This document shows positions 29,901 through 39,435 of a stretch of DNA of 64,000 bases, in pieces. The position numbers were made by a program, and so were the translations under genes. The notes beneath the pieces are model-generated. The model made no database searches. It was not told the origin of the DNA and saw only the letters and a list, made by a program, of their open reading frames with translations. Source of the DNA: Clostridiales bacterium (lineage in GTDB: Bacteria > Bacillota > Desulfotomaculia > Desulfotomaculales > VENG01). The stretch lies in contig JADQBQ010000004.1 of assembly GCA_016278505.1 (NCBI GenBank), positions 25,930-89,929 on the forward strand, given 5' to 3'. The number at the start of each line of letters is the position of its first letter. The first letter of the stretch is position 1.

Positions 29901-30031
29901 CATCCACCGCTATCCCTTGCCAGGCACTCACAGAGCTCATGCCCTGCACGGTAGCCGGAGGCAATGAGCAACTTTTCGTTTAAGGGATACTTCCAGCATA
30001 TTTCTCCCAGAGAAGAAAGAAATCTATTCAC
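26921..30031 (-). CDS. AddB-like PD-(D/E)XK nuclease with inactivated helicase domain
   Basis: YHVWDYKTGSTYGFDDHK nuclease motif; YLAGCPFAYFLRYVLKIYPPE and CGICDYPDVCNQ Fe-S-type cysteines; no Walker A; overlaps the AddA-like start by 8 bp. Confidence 0.85.
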   Translation of the reverse strand: MNRFLSSLGEICWKYPLNEKLLIASGYRAGHELCECLARDSGGWVNLQPETAVGLAHIVAGEHMAENNLTLLPGNLSFSVIEDVFHKLEEQGTLQYFTREGNYSGIIRAVASSILELRNAGLTGSSLVEDNFVSVKKGQDMAVLLLAYEHFLDEHNLIDVPGLFSLAIELLSHQRTGPKGDILYLLPSFLKLYPLEQQLIELMAGEDLFLLEADPVYGLSRPGVAKPEPDAGQEFTPNTDVDLLPWLYQVNMSPPPVGDGSLDCFHAYGINNEVREIFRRIQKERIPLDKVTIAYTKSDYIPALYTLAGVAGLGITMEEGISVFFTAAGKVLKGLIEWIRNDFPTRDFRDLLLSGDVQLRQGGELSLSPSEAARILRISGIGWGRDRYSLLKTLANGFKEKAAVKVEEDNDGRQERFLRQGEQAFRLHEIMDGILSYLPVPDVEGKVSFRELTSSLASAVAELTRVRGEMDAAALKAVTEDLIAMGKISSFALGMDEALDRVENLFAGYGVGSCGPKPGHIHLASYNHLIWSDRPYTFVVGLDANSFPGSGRQDPVLLDVERAKINSQLPLGIEKPGENQYKMALALASRRGRVTLSFSSFDVVENRLAFPSSLLLQVFRLLERDNTLNYSRMMNFLGKPAGYCSRDGENALDEVEWWLGKALTGPGIRNGPEAVIDCYKGIKLGQKAVTARQNPEPTEYDGVIDPGDVELDPRENKDMIMSCSRIEYLAGCPFAYFLRYVLKIYPPEQITYDPGRWLDALDRGSLLHDLFYKFMCKVKADKEIPSLSGHRKMMMEMADELITNYKRLVPPPNDVVFKREAAEIYTCCEMFLTLEESQTDGSPEFFEVPFGFGTGAAKEAGCGLADPVEVKLDDDTGFLLRGKVDRIDRVRDGVYHVWDYKTGSTYGFDDHKHLCGGRQVQHALYAIAVEDLLKGLMSGETPRVELSGYYFPTEKGEGQKVARQQSDRSSVFQVLNHLFDLLASGCFIAADHGEKCGICDYPDVCNQESALARAKDLLLSGSGPCLNPLRRLKEHD

Positions 30032-30152
30032 GGTTTAACCTCCTTGTTACCTTAACCGGTATAGATAGACCGCTCCAAATTACATTACAATATGGAGGTA
30101 TGAATAAAAACAACACCGTGTTTTGTTAGGTGCTTATATCACGGTGCCGCGC

Positions 30153-31181
30153 TTAATCATTTTTACGATATAGAGTTAATATTCTTTCCGCCAGTCTACA
30201 CATATCCTCCCGCAGCCAACCAGGTTCCAGCACTTCTACCGAGTCTCCCCACTGCACTATCCAGGTTTTCATCTCGGTAATACCGCAGACGTTAAAGGAG
30301 ACAATTATTGACCCGTCTTCCAGTTCCGTCTCCAGTACTTGAGACGGATGATAAATGACGTTTTTAACCCTAAATGCCACATGGGGACTAAACTTAAGCT
30401 TGATCTGGCATTCTTCTCCGTCATTGATCACACCCCAGCTGTGTGCCATGTGTTCTTTAAGGTTAAAATCTTTCGGGTAATCAAATATCTCGTTGGTATA
30501 AGAGATTACATTCTCTAACTGGTCAATCCGGAACACCCTAATGGCCTGGCGTTTCAAGCAGTGCCCTACCAGGTACCAGTTTTGGCGTTTGCAAATCAGG
30601 CCATAGGGTTCCACCACCCGCTCGGTAACCCGGCCGCTGTGAGCAACGAAATACTTTATCTTCACCCGGTGGCAGTCTTTTAGCGCTGTGACCAGCCTGG
30701 TGAAGAAATCTCCTACCCGCTCCGGATCAGCCAGGGCTTCTTCCACCAGGTGGATCCTGTTCTGCAGTTTCTCTTCCGCAAGCTCTTTGGGATTGTAGTG
30801 ATATTTAAATAATGTCGATACCAGCGCATCTTTAAGGTCATTCAGGTGTCCGGCCAGGGCAGAACCCTGCTGCTGCAGCATACTTATAAAAATAGCGGTA
30901 GCTTTTTCCGGGCTCAAGCTGGGCAAATAGCCAACCTCAAAAGAATAGAAGGCGCACTTATTCCGGTCAACAACCTTTTCTCCCTTTCTTAACGGCAGCC
31001 TCATGTCATTTTGAATTGCGTCTAGGTCCCTTCGTATCTGCCGCTCGGTAACCTCGTATCTATCGGACAGCTCTTTCAAAGTTACTCCACCATAGGGCGT
31101 TCGCCGGTTAATATAGTCAACTATCATATTGAGCCGTAAACCACGGCTGGCGTCCTTTTGGGGCCTGTTAGACATGGGCAA
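30153..31181 (-). CDS. HTH-WYL domain transcriptional regulator
   Basis: N-terminal HTH (VTLKELSDRYEVTERQIRRDLDAIQ) and WYL region (VEPYGLICKRQNWYLVGHCLKRQAIRVFRIDQLENV). Confidence 0.92.
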   Translation of the reverse strand: MPMSNRPQKDASRGLRLNMIVDYINRRTPYGGVTLKELSDRYEVTERQIRRDLDAIQNDMRLPLRKGEKVVDRNKCAFYSFEVGYLPSLSPEKATAIFISMLQQQGSALAGHLNDLKDALVSTLFKYHYNPKELAEEKLQNRIHLVEEALADPERVGDFFTRLVTALKDCHRVKIKYFVAHSGRVTERVVEPYGLICKRQNWYLVGHCLKRQAIRVFRIDQLENVISYTNEIFDYPKDFNLKEHMAHSWGVINDGEECQIKLKFSPHVAFRVKNVIYHPSQVLETELEDGSIIVSFNVCGITEMKTWIVQWGDSVEVLEPGWLREDMCRLAERILTLYRKND

Positions 31182-31318
31182 AACCTCCGGCGCGCAATAA
31201 TCAATTATTTAACGGTTCGCCAGAAAGTGCCCAATGCCTGCAAAAAATTACTTAATTATACAGTACAAACATATGGCCCCAAAGCTTTAAGTTAAGTCCC
31301 TAGAACATAGTTACATGA

Positions 31319-32569
31319 CTATTTTCTTTTCCCCCTGCCCCTTTTTTGGCGGTAAGCACTATAAGCCATTTTTTTGCGAGATGACTTTGTATAATTTTCT
31401 GCCTGCATAAAGCAAATACTGTCATTCAACTCATCCAGTTCCTGCAGCATATCGGAATCTTCCATAAGGCCGGTGGAGGTACGCATGTCCAGCACCCTAT
31501 TTTTCAGCACCTGGTGGCCGGCCTCAAAATCCCCTTCGTCGGCCAGGCGTATGGCCTCTTCTTTGGCCTGCATACAACGGAACAACTCTAACTGTTTCAC
31601 AACTTCCATATTTTCTACCGGTCCCTCGTTATCAGCGTTAAAGTGTACTTCCAGGCCCGCGGACAAATTAACCAGGGCCAGGTTGTTCCTCACGTCGGCG
31701 TACTCAAGCTCTAATTCAATGTGGCTTTGAACCCCTTCCTGGCAGGGCGGTATATCTAACTCGAAAAGCAGGATTTTCGTTTCCCCGCTGTAAATGTCCG
31801 GCAGTGAAACCTTCACATCATTACCGGGATCAAAGGGATATCCCAAAACACCATTTACTCCAATACCCCGGCCGGGCTTGACCTTAATGGTCAAGTTCTG
31901 GGCGATTATGCTTAAAAGGCCTGACAGTTCTTCTTCGAATATACCGGGTATTTGGTCCGGTGATTCAATATAGTAAAAGTTACCCCCACCTACCTCCGAC
32001 ATGGCCTGCAGCAGGTCCTCTTCAAAATCTTCGCCCAGGCCGAAGGTAGATAGATTTATACCGGCACCGGCCATCTCCGCAGCCTTTTCCACCAGGGCGC
32101 GGTGGTCAGTTACCCCCACGTTGGCCATCCCGTCAGTCAGCAAAAGCACGCGGTTAATTTGATTTTCCCGGTAAGCCAATTTCACTTCACGCATCCCCAT
32201 GAGCATACCTCCGCTGAGGTTGGTAGTGCCCCCTGAATAGATACTCTCTACGGCCATTTTCAGGGCATCTTTGTTTTCCACCTTATGCGATGAGGCAATC
32301 ATATTCACCATGTCATCAAAGGCCACCACCGAACAATAATCCTGGGGCCCTAAATGGCCAATGGCAAAGGAGACCGCCGTTTTAGTATAATCCAGTTTTG
32401 TGCCGGACATACTCCCGCTGCGGTCAATGACAAAGGACAGGTTCTGGTCCGGCCGGTCATCTACAAGGTTCTCCGGGGCGGTGAGTTTTACCATCATATA
32501 AGCGGTTTGCCTGGTATCAGGCAGCAGTGCGGTTTTGTCCAAGGATAAGTCGATTTTGATTTGCTCCAT
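31319..32569 (-). CDS. von Willebrand factor type A domain protein
   Basis: MIDAS motif LSFVIDRSGSMSGTKLDYTK; LLLTDGMANVGVTD. Confidence 0.92.
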   Translation of the reverse strand: MEQIKIDLSLDKTALLPDTRQTAYMMVKLTAPENLVDDRPDQNLSFVIDRSGSMSGTKLDYTKTAVSFAIGHLGPQDYCSVVAFDDMVNMIASSHKVENKDALKMAVESIYSGGTTNLSGGMLMGMREVKLAYRENQINRVLLLTDGMANVGVTDHRALVEKAAEMAGAGINLSTFGLGEDFEEDLLQAMSEVGGGNFYYIESPDQIPGIFEEELSGLLSIIAQNLTIKVKPGRGIGVNGVLGYPFDPGNDVKVSLPDIYSGETKILLFELDIPPCQEGVQSHIELELEYADVRNNLALVNLSAGLEVHFNADNEGPVENMEVVKQLELFRCMQAKEEAIRLADEGDFEAGHQVLKNRVLDMRTSTGLMEDSDMLQELDELNDSICFMQAENYTKSSRKKMAYSAYRQKRGRGKRK

Positions 32570-32616
32570 AAGATAATCCCTCCCGTGTTATTGGTAATCA
32601 TATGATAACAACCGGG

Positions 32617-32636
32617 TGTGACCAATGTTTGTCACG
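32617..32636. promoter_or_regulatory. palindromic operator candidate upstream of VWA gene
   Basis: tgtgaccaatgtttgtcacg; similar to 37829-37848. Confidence 0.5.
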
Positions 32637-32688
32637 GTAGGGATTAATTTTTTCTAGCTGCATTGTTATTCAGCAACAGATTATTGTA

Positions 32689-34488
32689 TCAGCAAATTAA
32701 CTCTTTCAAAATCTTTTGTTCAAGGTACTCCTGAAAATGTGGATTGTCTCTACCGGGAGTTAACTGCACAATTGCAATCCGATACGGTTCCACTGGCATT
32801 ACCGTTGCAGATTCTTTGTCCACGGGAAAAAGAGCTAGTACCTGGAAAACAGGCCTAGAGTCTTGATCATCTATACTTGATAAGCCTATGCGGTAGTTTC
32901 TAAGCTGGCGCATGTTTACAGACCACTTGGGCCGCTGTTCCTCGATATCATGATTCCAAATGTTTTTACATGGGCGGTATTTGACCTCTAAAATAATTGA
33001 ACGATAATACTCACCGTTACGGTACAGGTCCAAGCGCATATCCGGCCTGTTATTCTCCGATTCGCTCCAAATAGGAATTTTTCGCTGTTTGGCCTCTTCC
33101 AGCCGGTAAGGAACAGTTTGATCATAAATCAAATCTAACCGCCAGGTGTCTTTATAAAACGTCACCTGGGTCCCCGGCTCGATGCTGGGTATAAACATGG
33201 AGTCGGAAAAATCCCACCTGTGGGAAAAGATCCACCCACTGTGAGGAGTAAAACCTAATTTCCTCACGGCTTCCATGGTTTTTACAAAACACCAATACTC
33301 ATATAGCAGATCTGTTCTTTTCCACTGGTAATCGGCTGCCGATTGCACTTGAACCTCGGAATGTTGAGTCAATTGCCGCCAAAAACGATATATAAACCAG
33401 TATCTGAAATCCTTTTGTAATCCAGGAGTTATGGGAATAAAACCAGAACAGTATTTAACCTCATTTAGAGGGAAGCTATTTAGGAGTTGCCAAAACTGGC
33501 CCTGCAAGCCTCCACAGCGGTTTAAGTCTTCCCTCAGCTTATTTATCTCTTGTTTTGTTCTCTCTGAAACAATTACATTACTGGAGTAAAATTGTTGTTC
33601 CAACTTAAATTCTTTTTTCTTTTGTTCCAATGTACTCTCAATGGCACTTTGAATTTCACCGAGTACCTGAATGATATCTCGTAATATTTTTTTTAGCCAC
33701 CGATTTTCCGGTAAATCAAATTGAATTTCATTATTAGGGGAAAGGACAAACTGCGGGTCTTTTGTGGTGTTACAATTTTTTCGCCTCCCCTGTTCCGAAT
33801 TGAGCCACCGTAAAGTCCGGTTATCCCAAACCTTTGCCCTGTGCACAGGTAATACACTGTACTTTTTAGATGCTTGCTGGTGAGGCTTTTGCAAAATATC
33901 CAAAATGGTAGCATATAAGCGGGGAAACTCCCGCTCAATGACATGGTATTGGTAAAATCGCTCTGGCAGAGACCGTACAACTTCGGATGTACCGATACCC
34001 TGGTTTTGCAAAACAATATCCATGGCTAGACCGCGGACGTAATTTTCTAGCTCAAAACGCATTTGTTCTAGCTGATCGTCCGTCATATTTTTTGCCCTTA
34101 CCCTTAAAATGGTAAAATACTCTTTATCACCCCACACTACTTTTACCCTGTATTGCCCAGGAATCCAAGGGTAAGTATTTTCCCCGGACTTGTATAAGGA
34201 AATGCTGCATGGACAGGGCAAGTACGCCCCGTCCAAGTCCCGTTGAACCAGGTCACTTTCAATCCCGTCCAACCCGTCAATATACAACTTGGTTTTAGAA
34301 GGGACTTCATATCCTGGCGCGGGACTGAATTCCAGATTCGAGTTGCTGAATTCCAGCAAATAAGTGTAATCAACGGCGGCTTCCTTTTCCTTTTGACAAA
34401 AATTGATTAGGGGTCTTGATGCGCTTCTTTCGACACCTCCCAGGTGCAAGATTACTTGAAAAGGCAACTTATTAGGAGGCATAACCAA
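32689..34488 (-). CDS. DUF2357/PD-(D/E)XK protein (McrC-like partner of McrB-type ATPase)
   Basis: Beta-rich N-terminus; C-terminal NRPDMRLDLYRNGEYYRSIILEVKYRPCKN nuclease-like motif; overlaps the McrB-like gene. Confidence 0.75.
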   Translation of the reverse strand: MVMPPNKLPFQVILHLGGVERSASRPLINFCQKEKEAAVDYTYLLEFSNSNLEFSPAPGYEVPSKTKLYIDGLDGIESDLVQRDLDGAYLPCPCSISLYKSGENTYPWIPGQYRVKVVWGDKEYFTILRVRAKNMTDDQLEQMRFELENYVRGLAMDIVLQNQGIGTSEVVRSLPERFYQYHVIEREFPRLYATILDILQKPHQQASKKYSVLPVHRAKVWDNRTLRWLNSEQGRRKNCNTTKDPQFVLSPNNEIQFDLPENRWLKKILRDIIQVLGEIQSAIESTLEQKKKEFKLEQQFYSSNVIVSERTKQEINKLREDLNRCGGLQGQFWQLLNSFPLNEVKYCSGFIPITPGLQKDFRYWFIYRFWRQLTQHSEVQVQSAADYQWKRTDLLYEYWCFVKTMEAVRKLGFTPHSGWIFSHRWDFSDSMFIPSIEPGTQVTFYKDTWRLDLIYDQTVPYRLEEAKQRKIPIWSESENNRPDMRLDLYRNGEYYRSIILEVKYRPCKNIWNHDIEEQRPKWSVNMRQLRNYRIGLSSIDDQDSRPVFQVLALFPVDKESATVMPVEPYRIAIVQLTPGRDNPHFQEYLEQKILKELIC

Positions 34489-36445
34489 ACCACCTTAATT
34501 CCTTAGCCTTCTGTTTTATTTCCTCACGGCTAAAAGTAAATTCACTTATACTTTCATATTTATCCATTAAGTTTAATAGTTCGCTGTTTTCCACGTCATC
34601 CGTTGTATCATTAAACCGGCCAAACAGTTTTACTAATTGTTCCTGCGGACCCCGCAGCATTGGAAACACTTTTTGCAGCAAAAGAAAATCAAAGGCCTTA
34701 GCCCTAGTCAGCAGCGGACTATGTTGGGTACGGGGGATATTAAGCAGGTACTTATCTATATGGCGCAACATGCGGTAACTAATTCCTTTTCCGGCATCCG
34801 CAGCATTAATGTGCTGGTGCATCTCGAACAGAAATTCTATCTCGGAGTTATTTAAAGCTAACCCTTTATCACCATGATTTACCCACTGCAAAAACTGCCC
34901 GGTAGTCACCTCATAATCCATTTCCTCGAAGGGTTCACTTGCAAGCCCTTCTTTCAATTTATCAAAAGGCAAAACTTTAAGGCGCAGTACATTGGCCCGG
35001 TTTAACACCTTATCGCTGAAAGTATAAGTAGACTCATCAATGTTTACGGTACCGACAAACAAGACATTGCTGCCTATCTTAATTTGAGGCGGGTACTGGC
35101 TGGAATTGTAAATGCGGTCTTTGAGCTCAGGGTTATACAACTGCAAACTTCTATTTTTCTCCGGCAGTTCCAAAATACTTAAGAACTGGCCAAAATAATG
35201 CTCTACCCGGGCAAGATTCATTTCATCTAAACAAAATAGATACAAGCGATCTGGATGTCCTTCAGCCTCCAGGAGTAAATTAACAATACCTGTATCCGCC
35301 GGGCGATAAATATTGTTGGCTGTATCCAAAAAGCCAATCAAATCCGTATCATCAACCCAGTTGGGACGTACCGGTAAAAATTTAAAGCGTCCGTTATTGC
35401 TGTTTTCATTTAGACCAAGTGCCTCAGAGTACATTCGGACCAGGTGCGACTTACCGGTGCCCGACATACCCGCCAGTATTACTAACCCACCCACCTTTAG
35501 GGCTGTGTGAAAATTTAAAAGGTCATCTTCGTCGTATAATAGGCCAGAGGCACGACACAGCCTGTCCAATCGATATATAAATTTTTCCTCGTCTTTATTT
35601 CCGGCAGGCTCATTGCTTTTCTCTGCTTCGGCAGAAACAGTCTCCGCAAAGTCTTCAGATTCCCCATGAGTTCCCTGGGTTTCGGCGCTCTCATTATTCT
35701 CTTCAACTTCTGTTGCCATGAAAGTTTTGGGGGAAATTACTTCTCCATCGCTGTCCAGCATGGCCTGAAAATCCTTGAGATAAGTAAAAGATTCAACAAA
35801 GGCTACTTCACCGAAAGTAATTATGCTTTCCTGTTCCAACAAGTCATAAGGCACGCGCATAATTTCATCGTTAAATTCGTATACCCATTTTTTATGACGT
35901 TCTACCCTGTTATAAAAACTCCCGTATAAGTAACCGTTAACATAAACGTATATTGGATCTACTTTAGGCATCTGTAATGGGTAATAGCGGAAAGGTCCTA
36001 AAGGCGATTGTTTAAGCAGTAATGCCTCATAATCTTCTTCGCTTTTTTGGTTTAGGTGCAACATGGGAATCAACCTAGATTCTGTATCTATTCTCACAGG
36101 TTTAGGTAAAACCATTACAGGTTCCGCGACATACAAAGTTTCACCTTTTTTGCGTTGTTCGGAGGGTCGAAACAGCACAATTTTATCCATTAAAAACGCT
36201 TCAAATTTTCTTGCCCTTATAGGCCAATCTTCATAATAGTCGTCCTCAAATTCGTAATCTCTAAATTTATTGGCATAACAAGTTATGGTTTTATCTAAAT
36301 GTAAAGATTCCGGGCCGTCAGAAATTATTTTCAGTGCAAATTGTATTTCCCCTATTTTATTTACAAAGGTTACTAAATCCCTATCCGGGGGTAAATCATC
36401 ACGTTCAGCTAAAATTCCTACCAGAATGCAGTCCAGGTCGTTCAT
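34472..36445 (-). CDS. McrB-like AAA+ ATPase/GTPase
   Basis: Walker A LAGMSGTGKSHLV; LFCLDEMNLARVEHYFGQFLSILE; VNIDESTYTFSDKVLNRANVLRL. Confidence 0.9.
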   Translation of the reverse strand: MNDLDCILVGILAERDDLPPDRDLVTFVNKIGEIQFALKIISDGPESLHLDKTITCYANKFRDYEFEDDYYEDWPIRARKFEAFLMDKIVLFRPSEQRKKGETLYVAEPVMVLPKPVRIDTESRLIPMLHLNQKSEEDYEALLLKQSPLGPFRYYPLQMPKVDPIYVYVNGYLYGSFYNRVERHKKWVYEFNDEIMRVPYDLLEQESIITFGEVAFVESFTYLKDFQAMLDSDGEVISPKTFMATEVEENNESAETQGTHGESEDFAETVSAEAEKSNEPAGNKDEEKFIYRLDRLCRASGLLYDEDDLLNFHTALKVGGLVILAGMSGTGKSHLVRMYSEALGLNENSNNGRFKFLPVRPNWVDDTDLIGFLDTANNIYRPADTGIVNLLLEAEGHPDRLYLFCLDEMNLARVEHYFGQFLSILELPEKNRSLQLYNPELKDRIYNSSQYPPQIKIGSNVLFVGTVNIDESTYTFSDKVLNRANVLRLKVLPFDKLKEGLASEPFEEMDYEVTTGQFLQWVNHGDKGLALNNSEIEFLFEMHQHINAADAGKGISYRMLRHIDKYLLNIPRTQHSPLLTRAKAFDFLLLQKVFPMLRGPQEQLVKLFGRFNDTTDDVENSELLNLMDKYESISEFTFSREEIKQKAKELRWFGYAS

Positions 36446-36470
36446 TATAATTAAGCCTCCTATTAACTAT

Positions 36471-37571
36471 CTATTTTGCTATATGATTCGCACTTTGAAG
36501 GATATTGTTTTCGACTTGCTTCATACTAGCTACTTCAATCAATCCGTTGAATTTCTTTAAAAATGAAATACGTTGTCTGTGATTGCAGCGGCTGGAAATA
36601 AGGAAAATCAAGTCAAATTCTTCAGAGCGACCACCATTTATATACTTTTCTTCAGCTGTAGATAGGTCAACAGACTTTAATTCCACCGGGACGCCGTTAA
36701 GGAATTTGCATTGCCTGCGTGGTTTATCGCCGATAATTATTGCACGCAGCACATCTCTTGCAGGGTTTTCCTCAGGGTACTTTGCCTGCCACAAATCTAA
36801 AACAGAGTTTTTGTCGGCTAGCTGCTGCTCATATTCTCTGTTTTGTTCAGCTAACTGATTAATTTGCATTTCTTTCTCGGCTAGCTCTTTTTCCAACTTT
36901 TCTTTTTGTTTGGTTACCCAAGCTAGGTTTTCTTTTAGCTTGGAGATTTCGGTTGCTTTTTCTTGGTTAAGTTTATTTATTTTACCTAACTCATCCTTGT
37001 ATTTTTCTTCCAACCTGCCTCTTTGGGATTTTTCTTTCTGTAATTTGGCATGGAAGGACTCATTTAGGTTTTGGAGTTTTGATTTTAGTTTACTGACTTC
37101 CTTTTGGAGTCTTATATTTTCTTCTTTAAGGCCATTGCTTAGTTCAACTATTCCCACCTCTTTATCATTATCCTCATCCTGCTGGTCAAGCCTCTCCATC
37201 AATTCTGTAATATAGCTTTTTACTTCTTCAGATTCAAAATCATTTTCTTCTTGTAATGCAACCAGTGCAAAAACATAATCAACGCCCCCATAATCTTTTA
37301 TTAAATTGCGTTCATTCGATTTAATAGTATCAAGGTCTTCATCGGCCATCGCTTCATATAAGCCTGGATTCAATCTAAAAATTACCGCTGCAAAAATACT
37401 TGCAGTTTCCGCTTTTGTAGCAAATTTTACAGTTTTATTTCTAATTAACTGCTTTGGTGCTTTTGATAAATCTTTTGAAAAACCTGGTAGGCTTAAATCT
37501 ATCTCTTTCGCCAGTTTTATTAGCCGGTTTTCATCCAAGTTCTCTACGTACCATTTGTAAAACTCCTTCAT
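36471..37571 (-). CDS. coiled-coil protein, first gene of the McrBC-like operon
   Basis: Long heptad-like region (LKEENIRLQKEVSKLKSKLQNL...EKLEKELAEKEMQINQLAEQNREYEQQLADK) with a distinct C-terminal domain. Confidence 0.75.
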   Translation of the reverse strand: MKEFYKWYVENLDENRLIKLAKEIDLSLPGFSKDLSKAPKQLIRNKTVKFATKAETASIFAAVIFRLNPGLYEAMADEDLDTIKSNERNLIKDYGGVDYVFALVALQEENDFESEEVKSYITELMERLDQQDEDNDKEVGIVELSNGLKEENIRLQKEVSKLKSKLQNLNESFHAKLQKEKSQRGRLEEKYKDELGKINKLNQEKATEISKLKENLAWVTKQKEKLEKELAEKEMQINQLAEQNREYEQQLADKNSVLDLWQAKYPEENPARDVLRAIIIGDKPRRQCKFLNGVPVELKSVDLSTAEEKYINGGRSEEFDLIFLISSRCNHRQRISFLKKFNGLIEVASMKQVENNILQSANHIAK

Positions 37572-37828
37572 TTTTCATCGCTCCTCTTGAATTATTTTTC
37601 CATTTAAACTCTTATCCACATACTCATTTTTAAAGCCTCCTATCCTCTGCACAATTTGGGTTTTGGTATTATTGCCTAATATTAACCAAATTCGACAGGC
37701 GATGTGATATTTCCTATTTCTATCCCATAAGACCGATCTTTTAGAGTTTTAACAAGATATGTTAACCAACCGATCCATTAAGGTTTTCCCTCCCCTGGTT
37801 CTTATTTGAATTCATTATAACGGTATAC

Positions 37829-37848
37829 TGTGACAACGGTTTGTCACA
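37829..37848. promoter_or_regulatory. palindromic operator candidate upstream of the McrBC-like operon
   Basis: tgtgacaacggtttgtcaca inverted repeat. Confidence 0.5.
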
Positions 37849-37978
37849 GAAAAAAATCGCCTCTTGAAAATTGAGGCGACTAGTGATTTCTTGAAAACGT
37901 ATCTCATTCAATTTTTACTATTTTGCACACACTTTCAATGTTCATTTCCCGATTCTTCAAAGACCGTGCCGCGGCTTA

Positions 37979-38294
37979 GAAGCCCTATTTTGAGGATGAA
38001 CATTTTGTTTATGTACACGGCGGCATCAGGCCCGGCATCAGCCTCTGCCAGCAGGCAGAAGAAGACCTGCTGTGGCTGCGAGAGGAATTCTACCTAAATC
38101 CTATGACAGGAGAAAAAACTGTTATCTTCGGGCATACACCAACCTGTAATATTAACGGCACGTGGCACCCGTTTATTACTGACGGCTGCATTGGAATTGA
38201 TACGGGCTGCGTTTACGGCGGCTGCCTGAGTGCGCTGGAGTTAAACGATGGAGTGCTGCAAGCTGTCCACCAGGTCAGCAAACACGCTGCATAA
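37979..38294 (+). pseudogene. 5'-truncated metallophosphatase (PPP-family phosphatase-like) remnant
   Basis: Frame reads KPYFEDEHFVYVHGGIRPGISLCQQAEEDLLWLREEFYLNPMTGEKTVIFGHTPTCN...GIDTGCVYGGCLSALEL*, preceded by an in-frame stop. Confidence 0.75.
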
Positions 38295-38319
38295 CCTATA
38301 AAAATACTGAAGGGAGATT

Positions 38320-39166
38320 GTGATAATAATGAGAGCTTTAAACCCCGAATTGCTACGCTTTTACCGGAATGCTTTTGACCCTGTATTAAAGGAAGCGGCA
38401 GAGACCCAATTAGCAGGAAACCAGGATTTTAGCCCTATTAAAATGTATTGCCCTTATATGCCGGATGAAAGCCTGCTGGGGCCTGTACAGAAAGACTTGT
38501 TAAACAAAATGGTAGCTTCGGGTAGAAAGTTTGTAATTAAGTTTTTTGTAAGCTGCATTGATGGAGCCCGGGAGTGGGATAATGCTTCTCACTTTACAAT
38601 CGGGCGCAGGGAGGATAACCAGCCGGTTTATATAGAAATAGCTCTACTTATGCTACCTGAAATTTATATATCCCGCCAGCTGGACGAATATTTTGAACTA
38701 AATCACGGTGATTCGGGAGCAGAGCTTTTCATGAGAGATGTTTTGGGTGCAAAAATCTACGATGAATTGGATGAAGAATTTAATGGTGACTATGACCTTA
38801 TAGACTTTGACTTATTAATTAAAAAAGACTGCCCTGTAGATGCATCCATAGACGACGTACTGGCTCTCTTCAAAGAGGAGCTGGATAATATGGAGGAAAA
38901 TAATGCAGATCTCTTATCTTTGTGTGAGAAGATCAAACAAAAGGTAACAGCAGAAAAGATAGCTGAGTTAACAAGAGATGTTACTGTGCCTGAAAATGCA
39001 AAAGGCCGGATAGAAGCTTTGATTGACAACGGCTGGAGCGAAAGTCTTAACGGCGGGCAGTACGGGGCATTCCACCTATGTGAATGACAGCAGGAGTTAC
39101 GTGCTGCTGAAAGATGTGCCGGATGTATGGTTTAATCAAGTTTATTTTGCGGATTTTATTGATTAA
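38320..39166 (+). pseudogene. hypothetical protein, probably frameshifted near 39050-39070
   Basis: Track ORF 38320-39087; another frame continues STYVNDSRSYVLLKDVPDVWFNQVYFADFID* to 39166. Confidence 0.45.
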
Positions 39167-39435
39167 CTTAAGAAAACCTACAAATGTGGCCTTTATAGAT
39201 ACCAACAGCACTGTGGTTTGTAAGATGTATCTACCACGGTGCTGTATTTAATCACCGTTACGGCACACATTTAACCTACTTTCCGCTTTTCAGCGCTTCA
39301 TAAGGATTGAACCCAAGGCTAACCGGTCGGAAAAAATCGAAAACTACAAGGATTTTATGAGATTAAATTGAAATTTTAGTTATGTTACATTAATTTTGAC
39401 AATAAATGAAAAAACGAATATGAATATGCGGGGGT

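Noticed and set aside
36471-37571. Coiled-coil protein as an SMC/RecN ATPase
   Set aside because: No Walker A or signature motif is present.
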